A stretch of 64,000 nucleotides of DNA from Methylocystis sp. B8. GTDB lineage: Bacteria > Pseudomonadota > Alphaproteobacteria > Rhizobiales > Beijerinckiaceae. The notes below the pieces were generated by a model. That model searched no databases. It saw only the letters and a list, made by a program, of their open reading frames with translations, and was not told the DNA's origin. The position numbers and the translations under genes are program-made. The stretch lies in NCBI RefSeq assembly GCF_005771425.1, contig NZ_VBTZ01000007.1, forward strand, positions 1 to 64,000, read 5' to 3'. Shown piece by piece: positions 54,912 to 64,000 of this stretch (positions are counted from its first letter, which is position 1; every line of letters begins with the position of its first letter).

Positions 54912-56822
54912 TTGGCTCATTCCAAGATCGTCGATCTGACGCGCATTCGCCTCTCCCGTCGCTTTGTTATCGGCGCCGGCGCCACAGCCCTGTTGACGCC
55001 GCGCGCGCTGGCCAAGCCGGACGCATCTGCCGCCGCCTCGAACCGCTTCGGCGCTCTCGCTCCGGGCGAGACCGAGAGCCATGGGCTTTCCACGTTCGGC
55101 GACCTTGCCGAGCCGGCCGACTTCAAACATTTCGGCTACGTCAATCCGAAAGCGCCAAAGGGCGGAACATTGGCGCTGTCGCCGGCGAGCCCGACCTACG
55201 ACAGTTTCAACGCCTATGTATTGCGCGGCAATCCCGCGACAGGCATGTCGCTCGTCTTCGACAGCCTGATGAACCAGAGCCTCGACGAGCGCGACGCCTA
55301 TTACGGACTCGTCGCGAAGAAGGTGCGTATCTCGGCAGATAAACTCACTTACGCATTCCTTTTGCGCAAGGAAGCGCGCTTTCACGACGGTTCGCCGCTG
55401 ACGGCGCATGACGCCGCCTTTTCGCTCAACATTCTCAAGAGCAAGGGCCATCCCGTTATCAGCCAATTGCTGCGTGATCTCGAAAGCGCTGAAGCGGAGG
55501 CGGACGACGTTCTTGTCGTGCGTTTCGCTCCCGGTCGCACCCGCGATCTGCCGGTGAGCGTCGTCGGTCAGCCTATTTTCTCGCGCGCCTATTATAAGGA
55601 CCGCGACTTCGAGGCGACGACGTTGGAGCCGCCGCTTGGGTCTGGGCCCTACAAGGTTGGCGCCTTCGAGCAAGGCCGCTTCATCGCCTATCATCGAAAT
55701 CCCGACTATTGGGCAAAGGACCTTCCTGTCGCCCTAGGGCAAGGCAACTTCGATGTCGTCCGCTTCGAATATTTCGGCGACAGCCAGGTGGCCTTCGAGG
55801 CGTTCAAGGCGGGCGCGTTCACGGAACGCGAGGAAAACATCGCCCGCGTCTGGGCGACGGGCTATGATTTTCCAGCCTTCAAGGACGGCCGCGTCAAGCG
55901 CACGACAACGCCTAACAACAATATTCCGCAGATCCAGGGATGGTTCTTCAACACGCGACGGAAGATCTTCAAGGATCCGCGCGTGCGTGAAGCGATCGGC
56001 TACGCCTTCGACTATGAATGGACAAGCCGCAACCTGATGTATGACGCCTATAAGCGAATCTCATCCTACTTCGAAAATTCCGAGCTCGAAGCGAAGGGAC
56101 TGCCGAGCGAACAGGAAAAGGCCCTGCTCGAGCCCTATCGCGCCGATCTTCCCGCTGAAGTTTTTGGCGAGCCCTTTGTCGCGCCTGTCTCTGACGGCTC
56201 GGGACAGGACCGCAGCCTCTTAAAAAAGGCGAATGATCTTTTTGTCGCCGCCGGCTGCACGCGCAAGGACGGCGTTCTCTGCCTGCCCGACGGAACGCCG
56301 CTTGAATTCGAGTTTCTTGACAATTCGAGCGTCTTCGAGCGGCATACGCAGCCCTTCATCAAGAATTTGAAGCTTCTTGGCGTCACCGCGCGCATTCGCG
56401 TCGTCGACGCCGCTCAATATAAGAAGCGTCTCGAGGATTTCGACTTCGACATCGTCCACGACGTGCTGATGATGAGCTGGAGTCCCGGGGAGGAGCTTCG
56501 CGCTTATTTCAGCTCAAAAACCGCCGACGTCCCCGGCTCACGCAATTTGCCGGGCGTCTCCAATCCGGCGATCGACGCGCTGGTCGAAAAGGCGCTTCAG
56601 GCGCAAACGCGCGAAGAACTCGTCATTTGTTGCCGAGCGCTCGACCGCGCCTTGCGCTCGGAGCGTTACTGGGTTCCCCATTGGTATAATCCGGTGCATC
56701 GCTTCGCCTATTGGGATCTATTTGGCCAGCCGGAGCGGGCGCCGAAGTTCGACACGGGCGTGCTATGGACCTGGTGGTGGGACGACGACAAGGCGCGCAA
56801 GATCAACTTTGCTGGGCGCTGA
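54912..56822 (+). CDS. yejA: Periplasmic oligopeptide-binding protein YejA type
   Basis: A 636-residue family-5 solute-binding protein for the yejBEF importer (microcin C-like or oligopeptide substrates). The leader RIRLSRRFVIGAGATALL contains a twin-arginine motif (SRRFVIG), so export may be by Tat rather than Sec. The mature part starts near ALAKPDA and has FGDLAEPADFKHFGYVNP and the domain pattern GPYKVGAFEQGRFIAYHRNP. The TTG at 54912 follows GAGG; an ATG 41 codons upstream is less likely. Confidence 0.88.
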   Translation: MAHSKIVDLTRIRLSRRFVIGAGATALLTPRALAKPDASAAASNRFGALAPGETESHGLSTFGDLAEPADFKHFGYVNPKAPKGGTLALSPASPTYDSFNAYVLRGNPATGMSLVFDSLMNQSLDERDAYYGLVAKKVRISADKLTYAFLLRKEARFHDGSPLTAHDAAFSLNILKSKGHPVISQLLRDLESAEAEADDVLVVRFAPGRTRDLPVSVVGQPIFSRAYYKDRDFEATTLEPPLGSGPYKVGAFEQGRFIAYHRNPDYWAKDLPVALGQGNFDVVRFEYFGDSQVAFEAFKAGAFTEREENIARVWATGYDFPAFKDGRVKRTTTPNNNIPQIQGWFFNTRRKIFKDPRVREAIGYAFDYEWTSRNLMYDAYKRISSYFENSELEAKGLPSEQEKALLEPYRADLPAEVFGEPFVAPVSDGSGQDRSLLKKANDLFVAAGCTRKDGVLCLPDGTPLEFEFLDNSSVFERHTQPFIKNLKLLGVTARIRVVDAAQYKKRLEDFDFDIVHDVLMMSWSPGEELRAYFSSKTADVPGSRNLPGVSNPAIDALVEKALQAQTREELVICCRALDRALRSERYWVPHWYNPVHRFAYWDLFGQPERAPKFDTGVLWTWWWDDDKARKINFAGR

Positions 56823-56889
56823 AAACGATCTTTTCGCCTGATGCGAGGCCGTCGGACGCGACGCCGGCGCAAGAAAACGTGAGAGCTTA

Positions 56890-58002
56890 ATGGGAGCCTA
56901 TATCGCCCGCCGCGTGCTGCTGATGATCCCGACGATCCTCGGCATCATGCTCATCTCCTTCGCCATCGTGCAGTTCGCGCCGGGGGGACCGGTGGAACGC
57001 ATCATCGCGCAACTGCAAGGCTTCGACGTCGGCGCGACCGGACGCTTCTCCGGCGGCGGGGGTGATGTCGGACAGGGCGGCGCGAGCCAGACAGGCACGA
57101 TGGCCGCTGAAACCGCCTCAAAATATCGCGGCGCTCAGGGACTTGATCCGAAATTCATCGCGGAGCTCGAGAAGCAGTTCGGCTTCGACAAGCCGGCCTG
57201 GGAGCGCTTTCTGCTGATGGTGAAGAATTATGCGATGTTCGACTTCGGCCGCAGTTATTTTCGCGACGAAAGCGTCATCAAGCTTATCGGCGAGAAACTT
57301 CCCGTCTCGATTTCGCTCGGTCTTTGGATGACGCTTCTCTCTTACTCGATCTCAATTCCGCTCGGCATCGCCAAGGCGGTGCGTGACGGAACAAAATTCG
57401 ACATGTGGACGTCGAACGCCGTCATCATCGGCTACGCCATTCCGAGTTTTCTTTTTGCGATGCTGCTGATCGTGCTCTTCGCAGGGGGCTCTTTCTGGCA
57501 GATTTTCCCGCTGCGCGGCCTGACGTCGGACGACTTCTGGCAGCTCTCGCTCTTTGACAAAATGAAGGATTACCTCTGGCATATCGTTCTGCCCGTCACC
57601 GCAATGACGCTCGGAGCCTTCGCGACGCAGACCTTTCTGACGAAGAACTCGTTTCTCGATGAAATCCGCAAGCAATATGTGCAGACCGCGCGCATGAAGG
57701 GCCTCACCGAGCGGCGCGTGCTTTATGGCCATGTGTTTCGCAACGCCATGCTGATCGTCATCGCCGGCTTCCCTGGCGCTTTCGTGCACGCCTTTCTTAC
57801 CGGTTCGGTGCTTATCGAAACGATTTTCTCGCTCGACGGACTCGGCTATCTCTCCTTCGAGAGCATCGTCAACCGTGACTATCCGGTCGTTTTCGCCAAT
57901 CTCTACATCTTCGCGCTGCTCGGACTTGTGGTGAATCTCATTTCCGATCTCACCTATACTTGGATCGATCCGCGCATCGATTTCGAAACGCGCGAGGTAT
58001 GA
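56890..58002 (+). CDS. yejB: Peptide ABC transporter permease YejB type
   Basis: A 370-residue permease with the DppB-like pattern AYIARRVLLMIPTILGIMLI at the N-terminus, six membrane segments and the EAA-type loop YVQTARMKGLTERRVLYGHV. A long periplasmic region between the first two helices contains a Gly-rich stretch (FSGGGGDVGQGG). The stop overlaps the next start as ATGA. Confidence 0.93.
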   Translation: MGAYIARRVLLMIPTILGIMLISFAIVQFAPGGPVERIIAQLQGFDVGATGRFSGGGGDVGQGGASQTGTMAAETASKYRGAQGLDPKFIAELEKQFGFDKPAWERFLLMVKNYAMFDFGRSYFRDESVIKLIGEKLPVSISLGLWMTLLSYSISIPLGIAKAVRDGTKFDMWTSNAVIIGYAIPSFLFAMLLIVLFAGGSFWQIFPLRGLTSDDFWQLSLFDKMKDYLWHIVLPVTAMTLGAFATQTFLTKNSFLDEIRKQYVQTARMKGLTERRVLYGHVFRNAMLIVIAGFPGAFVHAFLTGSVLIETIFSLDGLGYLSFESIVNRDYPVVFANLYIFALLGLVVNLISDLTYTWIDPRIDFETREV

Positions 58003-59171
58003 TGGTGAGCGCAGCAGTCGAAGCCGAACCTGTTCTTGCGCCTCCCCTTCATCGCGAAGGCTGGCTGCGGCTTACGCCGCTCGATCGACGTCGCCTGGAA
58101 AGTTTCAAGGCCAACAGGCGCGGCTACTGGTCGTTCTGGATCTTTATGACTCTGTTCCTCATGTCGCTCGGTTCGAATTTCCTGGCGAATGATCGCCCTA
58201 TTCTCGCTTGGTATAAAGGCGAACTGCTGTTTCCGGCCTTCGTCTCTTATCCAGAAGAGAAATTCGGCGGCTTCCTGGCGCGCACCGATTATCGCGATCC
58301 TGTGATCGCCGACGAGATCAACGCGCATGGCTGGATGCTTTGGCCGCCGATCCACTTTTCCTATGACACGCATAATCTGGAGCTGCCGACGCCGGCGCCG
58401 TCGCCGCCGACCTGGATGCTGACGCAGAAGCAATGCGAGGTCGCCGCGGCGAAAGGCCTGCGGCCGGGCCAACCCAATCGGGGCTGCGCCGCTCTCGAAT
58501 ATAATTGGCTCGGCACCGACGATCAGGGCCGCGACGTAGTGGCGCGCCTGCTCTACGGATTTCGAATTTCAGTTCTGTTCGGGCTGATCCTGGCGACGGT
58601 TTCCTCGATCGTTGGCGTCGCGGCAGGCGCGATACAGGGCTATTTCGGCGGGCGCGTCGATCTTGTCTTCCAGCGCTTCATCGAAGTCTGGTCGTCGCTG
58701 CCGCAGCTCTATCTGCTGATCATCGTTTCATCGTTCCTGACGCCCGGATTTTTCGTGCTGCTCGGCATCCTGCTGCTCTTCTCCTGGGTGTCGCTGGTGC
58801 ATGTCGTACGCGCCGAGTTCCTGCGCGCGCGCAATTTTGAATATGTCAACGCCGCGCGCGCTCTCGGGCTCTCCAACTTCCGCATCATCATCAAGCATCT
58901 GCTGCCCAACGCGACGGTGGCGACGCTGACCTTCCTGCCGTTTATTCTCAATTCGTCGATCACGACTCTTACGGCGCTAGACTTTCTGGGGTTTGGCCTG
59001 CCGCCCGGTTCGCCGTCCCTCGGCGAACTATTGTTGCAGGGAAAATCCAATCTTCAGGCTCCATGGCTGGGATTGACCGGCTTCGCCATCATCGCGCTGA
59101 TGTTGTCGCTCCTGGTCTTTGTTGGCGAGGCGGTCCGCGACGCCTTCGACCCGAGGAAGAATTTCCGGTGA
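57999..59171 (+). CDS. yejE: Peptide ABC transporter permease YejE type
   Basis: A 390-residue DppC-like permease. The N-terminal part has a long extracytoplasmic insert typical of YejE (about residues 60-150), then the conserved WLGTDDQGRDVVARLLYGFR and the EAA loop YVNAARALGLSNFRIIIKH. Its stop overlaps the yejF start (GTGA). Confidence 0.93.
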   Translation: MMVSAAVEAEPVLAPPLHREGWLRLTPLDRRRLESFKANRRGYWSFWIFMTLFLMSLGSNFLANDRPILAWYKGELLFPAFVSYPEEKFGGFLARTDYRDPVIADEINAHGWMLWPPIHFSYDTHNLELPTPAPSPPTWMLTQKQCEVAAAKGLRPGQPNRGCAALEYNWLGTDDQGRDVVARLLYGFRISVLFGLILATVSSIVGVAAGAIQGYFGGRVDLVFQRFIEVWSSLPQLYLLIIVSSFLTPGFFVLLGILLLFSWVSLVHVVRAEFLRARNFEYVNAARALGLSNFRIIIKHLLPNATVATLTFLPFILNSSITTLTALDFLGFGLPPGSPSLGELLLQGKSNLQAPWLGLTGFAIIALMLSLLVFVGEAVRDAFDPRKNFR

Positions 59172-60817
59172 CGGCTCACGGCGCTGCAGCGTCTCCCCTC
59201 CTCGACGTTCGCGATCTCTCGGTCTCCTTTCTGCAAGGCGGACGCGAGACAAAAGCGGTCGATCGCGCCTCCTTCTCTCTCGAGCGCGGCAAGACGCTTG
59301 CGCTCGTCGGCGAATCTGGCTCCGGCAAGTCGATCAGCGCGCTGTCGATCGTGCGTCTGCTTCCTCCTGGCGCGATCGCGTCCGGCGAAGCGCTCTTCGA
59401 CGGCCAGGATATGCTCGCGATTGACGACGATCGGCTGCGCGCCGTCCGCGGCGCGCGCATCACGATGGTTTTCCAGGAGCCGATGACCTCGCTCAATCCG
59501 CTGCACACGATCGAGCAGCAGATTGCGGAAATTCTCGAACTGCATGGCATGCGCGGCGAAAAGGCCGTTCGCAAGCGAGTCGTTGAGCTTCTCGGAGAAG
59601 TCGGCATACCCGATCCTCAGGCGCGGCTTAACGCCTATCCGCATCAGCTCTCAGGCGGCCAACGTCAGCGCGTCATGATCGCCATGGCGCTCGCCAACAA
59701 ACCCGATCTGCTCATCGCCGACGAGCCGACGACGGCGCTCGACGTCACCGTCCAGGCGCAAATCCTCGCGCTGTTGGAGCGGCTGCAAGAAACCTACGGC
59801 ATGGCGATGCTGTTCATCACGCACGACCTCGGACTCGTGCGCCGTTTCGCCGATACGGTCTGCGTCATGCAAAAGGGCCGCATCGTCGAGCAGGGCCAGG
59901 TGGAAGAAGTCTTCACATCGCCGCGTCACCCTTACACCAAGGCGCTGCTTACGGCGGAGCCAAAGGGCGCGCCAATCGTCGAAAACACGCAAGCCCCTGT
60001 TGTCGCATCGGCCGAAGAACTGCGCGTCTGGTTTCCGATCAAGCGCGGCTTCATGCGTCGCACGGTTGGTCATGTGAAGGCGGTCGACGGCGTCACGGTC
60101 GAGGTGCGCGAGGGCGCGACTGTCGGCGTCGTCGGCGAGTCCGGCTCCGGCAAGACGACGCTGGCGCTCGCCATGCTGCGGCTCATTCGCTCAGAGGGGC
60201 CGATCGCTTTCCTCGGGCAACGCATCGACGGCAAGAGCGTCGACTCCATGCGTCCGCTTCGCCGCGACATGCAGATCGTTTTCCAGGACCCATATGGTTC
60301 GCTTTCTCCGCGCATGTCAGTGGCGGATATCGTCGCCGAAGGGCTCACCGTGCAACGGCCCGAACTTACGCTTGATCAGCGCCGCGAAATCGTTGCGCGC
60401 GCGCTACAGGAGACCGGACTCGATCCATCGACGATGGATCGCTATCCGCACGAATTTTCCGGCGGCCAGCGACAGCGCATCGCCATCGCGCGCGCCATGG
60501 TGCTCGAGCCAAAATTCGTCGTGCTCGATGAGCCGACGTCGGCGCTCGATATGTCCGTGCAAGCGCAGATCATCGATCTATTGCGCGACCTCCAGCGGCG
60601 CCGCTCGCTCGCCTATCTCTTCATCAGCCACGATCTGCGCGTGGTGAAAGCGCTCGCCGCGCATCTCATCGTCATGCGCTACGGCAAGGTGGTTGAGGAA
60701 GGACCGGCGACCCAGGTGTTTGCCGAGCCCAAGAGCGATTATACGCGCGCGCTTTTCGCGGCGGCCTTTCGCAATGAGGCGGAGCCGATTTCGGGCAATT
60801 CACTCGGCGGAAAATGA
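59168..60817 (+). CDS. yejF: Peptide ABC transporter ATPase YejF type (two fused ATPase domains)
   Basis: A 549-residue protein with two full ABC ATPase modules, so a single chain powers the importer. Walker A motifs GESGSGKS and GESGSGKT, signature motifs [12 protein letters not shown] and [12 protein letters not shown], and Walker [13 protein letters not shown] and [11 protein letters not shown] are present. GTG start at 59168. The last 18 bases overlap the 3' end of the convergent MaoC-like gene. Confidence 0.94.
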   Translation: MTAHGAAASPLLDVRDLSVSFLQGGRETKAVDRASFSLERGKTLALVGESGSGKSISALSIVRLLPPGAIASGEALFDGQDMLAIDDDRLRAVRGARITMVFQEPMTSLNPLHTIEQQIAEILELHGMRGEKAVRKRVVELLGEVGIPDPQARLNAYPHQLSGGQRQRVMIAMALANKPDLLIADEPTTALDVTVQAQILALLERLQETYGMAMLFITHDLGLVRRFADTVCVMQKGRIVEQGQVEEVFTSPRHPYTKALLTAEPKGAPIVENTQAPVVASAEELRVWFPIKRGFMRRTVGHVKAVDGVTVEVREGATVGVVGESGSGKTTLALAMLRLIRSEGPIAFLGQRIDGKSVDSMRPLRRDMQIVFQDPYGSLSPRMSVADIVAEGLTVQRPELTLDQRREIVARALQETGLDPSTMDRYPHEFSGGQRQRIAIARAMVLEPKFVVLDEPTSALDMSVQAQIIDLLRDLQRRRSLAYLFISHDLRVVKALAAHLIVMRYGKVVEEGPATQVFAEPKSDYTRALFAAAFRNEAEPISGNSLGGK

Positions 60818-61306
60818 GTCCGAGAGCGTCTCGCCGTTCGAGCTAACGCCAGCGCGGGCGGGATCACGAAAGGCGACAACCGTGACGCGTTGCGTCAGAA
60901 CGGCTTCGTCACGCTGATTATAGGTCGCCATATCCATCGAAACGAAGCCGCGATCCCTATGGCGGCGCGGATGAACGATCCGCGTCACTTCGGCTTCCAC
61001 TCTCAGAGAATCGCCGGGCCGCACCGGCAGCTTCCAGGCGATATGCGCCTCGACGCCGACGAGCCCGCCTGCGAAAGGCGGATCGGCCGACTCGATGAGG
61101 AGCTTTATGCTCAACGCGCCCGTCTGCCAGCCGCTCGCGACAAGCCCACCGAACATGCTGTCCTTTGCGGCCTTTTCGTCGAGATGAAAATACTGCGGAT
61201 CATTCTGGCGCGCGAAGCGGATGATGTCTTCAGCGCTGATCGTGACGCTCTTTGAGCGCAGCCGCTGCCCGACGCGAAGATCTTCGAGATAAAGCTTCTT
61301 CGTCAT
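60800..61306 (-). CDS. MaoC-like hot-dog dehydratase
   Basis: A 168-residue single-domain MaoC-like protein, with FARQNDPQYFHLDEKAAKDS and MFGGLVASGWQTGAL as the hydratase motif region. Members are often enoyl-CoA hydratases, but the substrate here is unknown. The ATG at 61306 is preferred; a TTG two codons earlier overlaps the NlpC stop. It is the last gene of a three-gene minus-strand unit with the hydrolase and aminopeptidase. Confidence 0.88.
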   Translation of the reverse strand: MTKKLYLEDLRVGQRLRSKSVTISAEDIIRFARQNDPQYFHLDEKAAKDSMFGGLVASGWQTGALSIKLLIESADPPFAGGLVGVEAHIAWKLPVRPGDSLRVEAEVTRIVHPRRHRDRGFVSMDMATYNQRDEAVLTQRVTVVAFRDPARAGVSSNGETLSDSFSAE

Positions 61307-61308
61307 GC

Positions 61309-62166
61309 TCAAACGTCTTTCGCTAAGCGCTTCACGCTTGTGACCGGTCCCGCTCCCCCAGCTTCGTTACGCGAACGCACGATATCGAGCGGCTCGCTCG
61401 TGACCTGCATATGCGTGGCGTTCGCGTGAAGCAGCGTGACGGCGTCTCGCATGATCCCGACATGCCCCTTCCAGAACACGATGTCGCCGCGCATGAGCGG
61501 CGCGTTGGACGCAAGCGGCGCGCCGAGCGCCGCTTCCTGCATATCTGTGTCGCGCGGCGCCTTCACTCCTGCCATTAGCAACGAAACCTGCAGCAATCCC
61601 GAGCAATCGACGCCCATCCAGGACTTGCCGCCCCAGAGATAGGGCGCCCCAATAAGAGTCTCGGCCACGGCGACGAAGTCAGGCGCCTCCGTCTCGCGCG
61701 GGGCAAGATGTTTGCGATAAATAAATCCGAGTTCCGGCGTCACGTAAAATCCGTCGCGCTCTTCGGCGATCGCGACTTCGGCGCCGAGCGGCAGCGCGTT
61801 GAGCGGCGGCAATTTGATGTTTGGACCTGGATAAATGAACGTCCGTGGCGCGCAGACTCGGTGCGTCGGCGCGCTCAATTCGCGCCACAACGTATTCGCG
61901 GCGATCCAGCCGACATAATTGTCGCGCGCAAGCTGCGCCCAGGCCCACCCCTCCTCTTCATCGTAAACGGTGACGTGTTCGCCGTAGAGCGCCTGGGTGT
62001 CGACGGCGGCGTCCGGTCGGGGCTCGTGTCGAAGATCGACGACGCAGTCCCTGACCTCCATCGCCACGCCTTCGACATAGCGGTCGGCGGTCACGCGGCC
62101 CTTGAGATAGGCTGCGGCGATTTCGGGGCGCGCGGGCGTCAGCCGCCGATCGAAAATTTCGCTCAC
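61309..62166 (-). CDS. NlpC/P60-family cysteine hydrolase with SH3-like domains
   Basis: A 285-residue peptidoglycan-type hydrolase. The catalytic Cys188 (GVDCSGLLQ), His235 (KGHVGIM) and His247 are in place. Two bacterial SH3-like domains at about residues 30-160 may bind cell wall. There is no signal peptide, so it could act in the cytoplasm on recycled muropeptides. GTG start at 62166 overlaps the aminopeptidase stop. Confidence 0.9.
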   Translation of the reverse strand: MSEIFDRRLTPARPEIAAAYLKGRVTADRYVEGVAMEVRDCVVDLRHEPRPDAAVDTQALYGEHVTVYDEEEGWAWAQLARDNYVGWIAANTLWRELSAPTHRVCAPRTFIYPGPNIKLPPLNALPLGAEVAIAEERDGFYVTPELGFIYRKHLAPRETEAPDFVAVAETLIGAPYLWGGKSWMGVDCSGLLQVSLLMAGVKAPRDTDMQEAALGAPLASNAPLMRGDIVFWKGHVGIMRDAVTLLHANATHMQVTSEPLDIVRSRNEAGGAGPVTSVKRLAKDV

Positions 62167-63551
62167 GACGTCGCTTTCCCTTGCTCGGCGCGGGCCTCGA
62201 TCAAATCATAAAGGAGGCGCGCAGCTTGCACATCGCCGCCTTCCGGACGGCCAGGCTTCGTCGAAGGATTCCAGCAATAAACGTCGAAATGCGCCCAGCG
62301 CATTGGATCAGCGACGAAGCGCCTCAGGAACAGCGCGGCGGTGATCGATCCGGCGAAGGGACCGCTCGTCACATTGACGAGATCGGAGATTTTGCCGTCG
62401 AGGCCGCTATCGTAATTGTCCCATAGCGGCATCCGCCACACTGGATCGTTCGACGCTGCGGCCTTGGTGGCGATCTCATCTGCGAGCGCGTCGTCGCCAG
62501 TATAGAAAGGGGGAATTTCGGGACCGAGCGCAACCCGCGCTGCTCCAGTCAGCGTCGCGAAATCGAACAAAAGATCGGACGGCGTTTCGCTCGCATAGGC
62601 GAGCGCATCGGCGAGAATGAGTCTCCCCTCTGCGTCGGTGTTGCCGACTTCGACAGTCAATCCCTTGCGGCTACGGTAAATGTCGCTCGTACGGAACGCC
62701 TGAGCGGAGATCGAATTTTCAACGATCGGAATCAGCACACGCAAGCGGACTGGCGCATCGCTATCAAGCAGCATCGACGCAAGCGATAGAGCCGTCGCGG
62801 CGCCGCCCATGTCCTTCTTCATCAGCTGCATCGCGCTCGAAGGCTTGATGTCGAGTCCGCCCGTATCGAAACAGACGCCCTTGCCGACGAGCGTGACTCG
62901 CATACCGTCCTCTGGGCCGCGCTCGAATTCGACGAGCCGCGGCGCCTGGGCCGCCGCGCGCCCGACAGCGTGGATCAATGGAAAGTTTTCAACAAGCAGC
63001 GCATCGCCAACAATGACCCGGCACTCGGCGCCATATTTCGCGCCGAGTGCAAGCGCCGCTTCTGCGAGCGCCTCGGGACCCATATCGTTCGTCGGCGTAT
63101 TGATGAGATCGCGGCCCATGGCGACGGCGCTTGCGATGCGTTCGATGCGCGCGCGGTCAACGCCCTGCGGGGCGCAGAGACGCGGCGCTTCGTTCTTGCG
63201 CGCCTTGTAACGCGAGAACGAATAGCTCGACAGAAGGAATGCCAGCGCCCTCTGCTCCGGCGCTTCGGCGCCCTCCGCGAAGCGATAAAGCCCCTTCGGC
63301 AACGCAGTTGCGAGCTTTCCAGCAAAAAAAGGATCGCGCGACTTCGGCTCCCTCCCCTCCGCGCCGAAGAAGACGCGCGGCGCGCCTTCGACGTCTGGCG
63401 CAGAAAAGAGAGTTCCCGGCATCGCCTCAAATGCCACAAGGTCCGCAAGATGCGCTGTCGGTTCGGGGAGTTTTGCGCGGCGTTCGGGCCAGTCTTCCTT
63501 GCTGACGAACTCGATGGCGGTGGCTTCAGGCGACCAGTCTTCAAGCTTCAT
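62163..63551 (-). CDS. M17-family leucyl aminopeptidase
   Basis: A 462-residue metallopeptidase. The signature NTDAEGRLILADAL and the two-metal site residues in VGKGVCFDTGGLDIKP and KKDMGG are clear. The ATG at 63549-63551 (MKLEDWSPEA) is preferred; upstream in-frame starts up to 63611 lack support. It is coupled to the NlpC/P60 gene, so the pair may work together on small peptides, a common pairing in alphaproteobacteria. Confidence 0.9.
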   Translation of the reverse strand: MKLEDWSPEATAIEFVSKEDWPERRAKLPEPTAHLADLVAFEAMPGTLFSAPDVEGAPRVFFGAEGREPKSRDPFFAGKLATALPKGLYRFAEGAEAPEQRALAFLLSSYSFSRYKARKNEAPRLCAPQGVDRARIERIASAVAMGRDLINTPTNDMGPEALAEAALALGAKYGAECRVIVGDALLVENFPLIHAVGRAAAQAPRLVEFERGPEDGMRVTLVGKGVCFDTGGLDIKPSSAMQLMKKDMGGAATALSLASMLLDSDAPVRLRVLIPIVENSISAQAFRTSDIYRSRKGLTVEVGNTDAEGRLILADALAYASETPSDLLFDFATLTGAARVALGPEIPPFYTGDDALADEIATKAAASNDPVWRMPLWDNYDSGLDGKISDLVNVTSGPFAGSITAALFLRRFVADPMRWAHFDVYCWNPSTKPGRPEGGDVQAARLLYDLIEARAEQGKATS

Positions 63552-63786
63552 TCGTTCCGCTGCTTTCTTTGCGCCGACCAACTCGCGCTTGTCTCCATCT
63601 GGGCGCATCACACAAAAGCGAAAGACTCGCCGATATCAAGGGGCTCGGCGCTTCGGGGCCGTCACGCCAGCTCCGCCACAGCAAAATGTTTACTCAAAAT
63701 GTATAAAAATTAACCGCAATGTGCCTCAGAACTCGCCAGAACCGTGAGCGGCGCTAAGATGCAAAACGATTATTTTATGCGCAATA

Positions 63787-63802
63787 TGGTACGCCAATTG
63801 CT
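63787..63802 (+). promoter_or_regulatory. Sigma-54-type promoter for the second P-II gene
   Basis: TGGTACG, four bases, TTGCT matches the sigma-54 consensus well, with GG and GC at -24 and -12. It lies 45-60 bases before the start codon. The 283-base gap upstream of it is AT-rich (near 63690-63720) and could bind an activator. Nitrogen control is inferred. Confidence 0.75.
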
Positions 63803-63804
63803 GA

Positions 63805-64000
<196 letters not shown>

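Overview
The window is about 64 kb of a GC-rich alphaproteobacterial chromosome. CckA, a perfect CtrA-type box, the tsaB-rimI-miaB-phoH-ybeY-corC-lnt-XRE-metK-trmB order, CimA and an Atm1-type exporter point to Hyphomicrobiales (Rhizobiales). A Methylocystis/Methylosinus-like methanotroph is possible, but nothing in the window proves it. Almost everything is compact housekeeping sequence. Start/stop overlaps of 1 to 4 bases are common, and several starts are GTG or TTG. No tRNA, rRNA, CRISPR array, phage or classical insertion sequence was found.

Layout. 1-8.4 kb: the 5' end of ftsH (minus); divergent from it a GlxA/AraC-type regulator with a C-terminal LOV photosensor domain; a 0.75-kb gene-poor stretch with a candidate 27-residue membrane peptide; two tandem outer-membrane beta-barrel proteins; a PAS protein; a rhomboid protease; a CBS-pair protein; a patatin-like hydrolase. 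8.5-16.3 kb: hisI-folE, a scaffold-like protein, ruvC-(small secreted protein)-ruvA-ruvB, a 1-Cys peroxiredoxin, a YbgC thioesterase, alr, maf and infA. 16.4-26.4 kb: uvrB, a cluster of three perfect hairpins, an Atm1-type ABC exporter, a LOG protein, cimA with a GNAT gene and a 44-residue membrane protein, then a DUF559 nuclease gene between two direct copies of a 186-bp palindromic repeat, and cysS. 26.5-36.8 kb: small secreted proteins including CreA, cckA, a FliO-like protein, dksA, icd, trmJ and an Nfu scaffold.

36.8-49.4 kb is a long plus-strand run for tRNA modification, ribosome maturation, lipoprotein acylation and S-adenosylmethionine synthesis (tsaB, rimI, miaB, phoH, ybeY, corC-like, lnt, XRE regulator, metK, trmB), followed by a thioredoxin co-chaperone, a Lon-substrate-domain protein, a YcaR-like protein and tesB. 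49.4-51.7 kb is a nitrogen-regulated glnK-amtB unit with a sigma-54-type promoter and an intrinsic terminator. 51.8-61.3 kb holds a 5'-nucleotidase-like phosphatase, an aldehyde dehydrogenase, the yejABEF peptide importer and a MaoC-like protein. 61.3-64 kb holds an NlpC/P60 hydrolase, an M17 aminopeptidase and the start of a second P-II gene with its own sigma-54-type promoter.

The least ordinary items are the LOV-containing AraC-family regulator, which keeps all the flavin-contact residues that can be checked by eye, and the DUF559 nuclease gene packed between two 89%-identical hairpin-rich repeats, which looks like a small mobile or domesticated repeat-nuclease unit. All family assignments were made by reading motifs; no database search was run.
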